Positions 61,519 to 64,000 of a DNA stretch of 64,000 bases are shown here, piece after piece (the first letter of the stretch is position 1; every line of letters begins with the position of its first letter). Made by a program: the position numbers and the translations under genes. The stretch is from NCBI GenBank assembly GCA_948896875.1, contig CAQUWW010000001.1:31282-95281 (forward strand). Direction: 5' to 3'. The stretch comes from an uncultured Acetatifactor sp. Its GTDB lineage: Bacteria; Bacillota; Clostridia; Lachnospirales; Lachnospiraceae. The notes below the pieces were generated by a model that was given only the letters and a program-made list of their open reading frames with translations, ran no database searches and was not told where the DNA came from.

Positions 61519-62697
61519 ATGTTTACAGCTTTTTTGATAAAATATGCCGAGATCGGTATTAAGGGAAAGAACCGTCACCTGTTTGAGGATGCATTGATGC
61601 ATCAGATCAAATTTGCTTTGAAAAAATGTGAGGGGAAATTTTCGATTCACAAATCTCAGGGGCGTATTTATGTGGAAGCCCAGGGAGAATTTGACTATGA
61701 TGAGACTGTGAAATCTCTCAAAAATGTGTTTGGCATTTCCGGTATCTGTCCGGTGGTATACGTGGAAGATGAAGGGTTTGAAAAACTATGTGACACGGTT
61801 GTAAGATATATCGCGGATGTCTATCCGGACAGGGAGAAGACGTTTAAAGTGCATGCGAGACGTGCCCGAAAGGACTATCCGAAAGAGTCCATGGAGATCA
61901 ATGCGGACCTGGGAGAAGCCATTCTGAATGCATATCCGGAAATGTCGGTGGATGTCCATGATCCTGAGATTTTGCTGTGTGTTGAAATCAGAGAGAAAAT
62001 CTACCTTTATTCGGAGACGATTCCGGGACCGGGGGGAATGCCTGTGGGTACGGGCGGCAAGGCCATGCTGCTTTTATCCGGCGGCATCGATTCCCCTGTG
62101 GCCGGTTATATGATAGCCAAGAGAGGCGTAAAAATTGATGCCGTTTATTTCCATGCACCGCCTTACACCAGTGAGCGGGCAAAGCAGAAGGTGGTGGACT
62201 TGGCCCGGATTGTGTCTGCATATGCAGGCCCTGTCTGGCTTCACGTGATTAATTTTACGGATATTCAGCTGTATATTCATGAGAAATGTCCGCATGAGGA
62301 GCTGACAATTATCATGCGGCGTTATATGATGCGGATAGCGGAGCATATTGCCATGGAGACCGGCTGTCTGGGATTGATTACAGGGGAAAGCATCGGCCAG
62401 GTCGCCTCTCAGACATTGAATTCTCTCATTGCTACCAATGAAGTATGTGAGCTGCCTGTGTATCGTCCGCTGATTGGCTTTGATAAGCAGGAAATCGTGG
62501 AGGTTGCACAGAAAATCGGTACTTTTGAGACATCCATTTTGCCTTATGAGGATTGTTGTACTATTTTTGTGGCAAAGCATCCTGTGACGAAGCCAAACGT
62601 GAATATTATCCGGCGTCATGAACACAACCTGGATGAAGGGATCGAAGAACTGGTGAAGACCGCGTTGGAAACCAAGGAATTGATTGTGGCAGAGTAG
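61519..62697 (+). CDS. thiI: tRNA 4-thiouridine synthase
   Basis: A 392-residue ThiI. The N-terminal ferredoxin-like and THUMP domains cover residues 1-165, followed by the PP-loop ATPase with LLLSGGIDSPVAGY, then TGESIGQVASQTLNSL. The C-terminal rhodanese domain of enteric ThiI is absent, as usual in Firmicutes, so sulfur must come from the adjacent desulfurase. It makes s4U8 in tRNA. AGAAAGGA is before the ATG. Confidence 0.96.
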   Translation: MFTAFLIKYAEIGIKGKNRHLFEDALMHQIKFALKKCEGKFSIHKSQGRIYVEAQGEFDYDETVKSLKNVFGISGICPVVYVEDEGFEKLCDTVVRYIADVYPDREKTFKVHARRARKDYPKESMEINADLGEAILNAYPEMSVDVHDPEILLCVEIREKIYLYSETIPGPGGMPVGTGGKAMLLLSGGIDSPVAGYMIAKRGVKIDAVYFHAPPYTSERAKQKVVDLARIVSAYAGPVWLHVINFTDIQLYIHEKCPHEELTIIMRRYMMRIAEHIAMETGCLGLITGESIGQVASQTLNSLIATNEVCELPVYRPLIGFDKQEIVEVAQKIGTFETSILPYEDCCTIFVAKHPVTKPNVNIIRRHEHNLDEGIEELVKTALETKELIVAE

Positions 62698-62755
62698 ACG
62701 GTTTACTGAATGGAATGCTTCGGAAAGAATGCCTGAATGATGAGTGTATAACGGC

Positions 62756-62783
62756 AGAAAGACATCGCAGGCGATGTCTTTCT
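62756..62783. terminator. Hairpin after thiI
   Basis: AGAAAGACATCGC and GCGATGTCTTTCT form a perfect 13-bp stem with a 2-base centre. The following sequence is CATATTG without a T run, so the stem's own T-rich arm would have to serve. It could work in both directions. Confidence 0.6.
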
Positions 62784-62844
62784 CATATTGTAAGAAATCC
62801 TGAACTTATCTTTCCCTGTAAATGGAATAAAAGGTGCATGAGGA

Positions 62845-63078
62845 TTACTGTACAATATATGGCTTCAGGAATTCCAGCACCTCGTCGGCACCCTCTTCCG
62901 TATGGATGTTCAGATCAATAGGTTTGGACAGGTCCAGACTGAAAATGCCCATAATAGATTTTGCATCTACAACATATCTTCCTGATACCAGATCGAAGTC
63001 GTAATCAAATTTGGAAATGTCGTTTACGAACGATTTAACTTTGTCGATAGAATTTAGAAAAATCTGTACTGTCTTCAA
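62845..63078 (-). CDS. HPr-like protein lacking the active-site histidine loop
   Basis: A 77-residue HPr-fold protein read from a TTG at 63078 that sits 8 bases after AAAGGAGG; an ATG nine codons upstream would put the ribosome binding site inside the gene. The stretch VDAKSIMGIFSLDLSKPIDL matches the HPr Ser46 region (KSIMG). Compared with HPr, the segment with His15 (GLHARPA) is missing: NSIDKVKSFVNDISKF is about four residues shorter and has no His. It cannot be phosphorylated by enzyme I at that site, but Ser46-type regulation could remain, as in Crh. Converges on thiI. Confidence 0.85.
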   Translation of the reverse strand: MKTVQIFLNSIDKVKSFVNDISKFDYDFDLVSGRYVVDAKSIMGIFSLDLSKPIDLNIHTEEGADEVLEFLKPYIVQ

Positions 63079-63181
63079 TGTTATTACCTCCTTTAAAATA
63101 ATCATACCTTCAGTCTACATATTAATGGCTCGGCGGACAAAAGTCAAGGCGAAAACAGTACAAAAAAAGCGAGGAACAGGA

Positions 63182-64000
63182 ATGAAAAATGTGGCATTGT
63201 ATAACCTTGGCTGCAAGGTAAATTCCTATGAACTGGATGGAATGCGGCAAATGTTTCAGGAAAAGGGATATTGTATTGTGCCCTTTGATGAGAAGGCGGA
63301 TATCTACATTGTAAACACATGTACGGTTACCAATATTGCAGACCGGAAGAGCAGACAGATGCTGCACCGGGCAAAGCAGCTGAATCAGGATGCCGTAGTT
63401 GTGGCAGTGGGCTGTTATGTGCAGACAGGCCGGGAGGCAGTGGAAAAGGATGAGAGTATTGACCTGGCCGTCGGTAATCATCGTAAAAAAGACATTGTGG
63501 AGATCCTGGAGGCATATCTGGCAGACAGGCAGGACAAGACATTGCAGGGGACGACGATTCCTGATATCGGTCGTATACACGAGTATGAAGAAATGCAACT
63601 GCGTCAGACCACGGAACATACCAGGGCTTATATCAAGATACAGGATGGCTGCAATCAGTTTTGCTCCTATTGTGTCATTCCCTATGCGAGGGGCAGGGTG
63701 AGAAGCCGCCGGATGGAGGATATTCTCCAGGAGATTCGAGGGATGGTGGCTGCGGGTTATCGGGAAGCAGTGCTTACGGGAATCCATATCAGTTCCTACG
63801 GCATTGATTTTGGCGGGAGCGGTCGTTATGATGGACGCAGCCTGTTGATGGATCTGGTAGAAAGGATCCACGAGATTCAGGGCCTGGAGCGCATACGGAT
63901 TGGCTCTCTGGAACCCAGGATTATCACGCCGGAGACAGCGGAGCGGATGGCAGCCATGACGAAGCTGTGTCCACATTTTCATCTGTCTCTTCAAAGCGGA
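63182..64000 (+). CDS. mtaB: tRNA (ms2t6A37) methylthiotransferase MtaB, N-terminal part
   Basis: The frame is open to the end of the window, giving 273 residues of a protein that is usually about 430. The N-terminal MTTase domain has cysteines in LYNLGCKVNSYE, IVNTCTVTN and VAVGCYVQ for the first 4Fe-4S cluster. The radical SAM motif is KIQDGCNQFCSYCVIPYARG. It adds a methylthio group to t6A37 in tRNA. ATG 63182 follows GAGGAACAGGA; an in-frame ATG at 63125 lacks a site. The C-terminal TRAM domain lies outside the window. Confidence 0.95.
   Translation, partial: MKNVALYNLGCKVNSYELDGMRQMFQEKGYCIVPFDEKADIYIVNTCTVTNIADRKSRQMLHRAKQLNQDAVVVAVGCYVQTGREAVEKDESIDLAVGNHRKKDIVEILEAYLADRQDKTLQGTTIPDIGRIHEYEEMQLRQTTEHTRAYIKIQDGCNQFCSYCVIPYARGRVRSRRMEDILQEIRGMVAAGYREAVLTGIHISSYGIDFGGSGRYDGRSLLMDLVERIHEIQGLERIRIGSLEPRIITPETAERMAAMTKLCPHFHLSLQSG

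Noticed and set aside
1..64000. CRISPR array, tRNA or rRNA genes, intact insertion sequences or phage genes
   Set aside because: No regularly spaced repeats, no cloverleaf or rRNA-like stretches, and no transposase, integrase or phage structural motifs were seen.

Overview
The window looks like chromosome from a gut-type Clostridia, most likely family Lachnospiraceae. The grounds are the housekeeping run at the right end (prmA, rsmE, cysteine desulfurase, thiI, an HPr-like gene, mtaB), strong AGGAGG-type ribosome binding sites, Dpp-type transporters placed among glycoside hydrolases, and several AraC, TetR and GntR regulators. I see no rRNA, tRNA, CRISPR array, phage module or intact insertion sequence. 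Genus cannot be fixed from the sequence alone.

Layout. 1-450: end of an FtsX-like permease. 474-6665 (minus): a corrinoid methyl-transfer module with a RamA-like corrinoid activator, a DUF2284 cysteine-rich protein, two UroD-fold proteins, and a corrinoid carrier whose reading frame is continuous with an AraC regulator. 6815-8403 (minus): ECF sigma factor and its DUF4179 partner. 8589-11094: an AAA-ATPase-like/PD-(D/E)XK protein and a polysaccharide deacetylase. 11551-33058: a single-strand run of about 21 kb with a lipoprotein binding protein, a GH106-like enzyme, two permeases, two ATPases, two paralogous GHL6-like enzymes, a GH42 beta-galactosidase, a hydroxyacid dehydrogenase, a sugar isomerase-like protein, a GntR/FCD regulator, garR, a DUF5060/DUF4038 enzyme and garK. 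Its front edge carries four copies of the palindrome TGTATACA.

33147-34668: hicAB and a zinc-less Fpg-like glycosylase. 34970-43144: a second sugar locus with a GPH symporter, a divergent AraC regulator, a sugar isomerase-like protein, a GH78 alpha-L-rhamnosidase and a beta-propeller-like orphan. 43285-45354: a TetR-controlled MFS exporter with clear operators. 45407-55345: a mixed accessory stretch with a TetR/alpha-beta hydrolase pair including a 44-residue membrane ORF, DUF1266, Uma2, an Arc-like repressor, GNAT, a BlaI/BlaR1-like pair, gene remnants, a class C serine hydrolase and a FlxA-like coiled coil. 55884-64000: a DUF4886 protein, an O-antigen-ligase-like protein and the housekeeping run.

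How it fits together (inference): the two sugar loci import and trim a rhamnose- and galactose-containing plant glycan or glycoside. The 21-kb locus sends a C3 product through hydroxypyruvate or tartronate semialdehyde and glycerate to phosphoglycerate. The corrinoid module removes methyl groups from an unidentified methylated compound. Strongest points for follow-up are the regulator-corrinoid continuous reading frame, the unassigned glycan system with its putative GntR operators, and the HPr-like protein lacking the active-site histidine loop.
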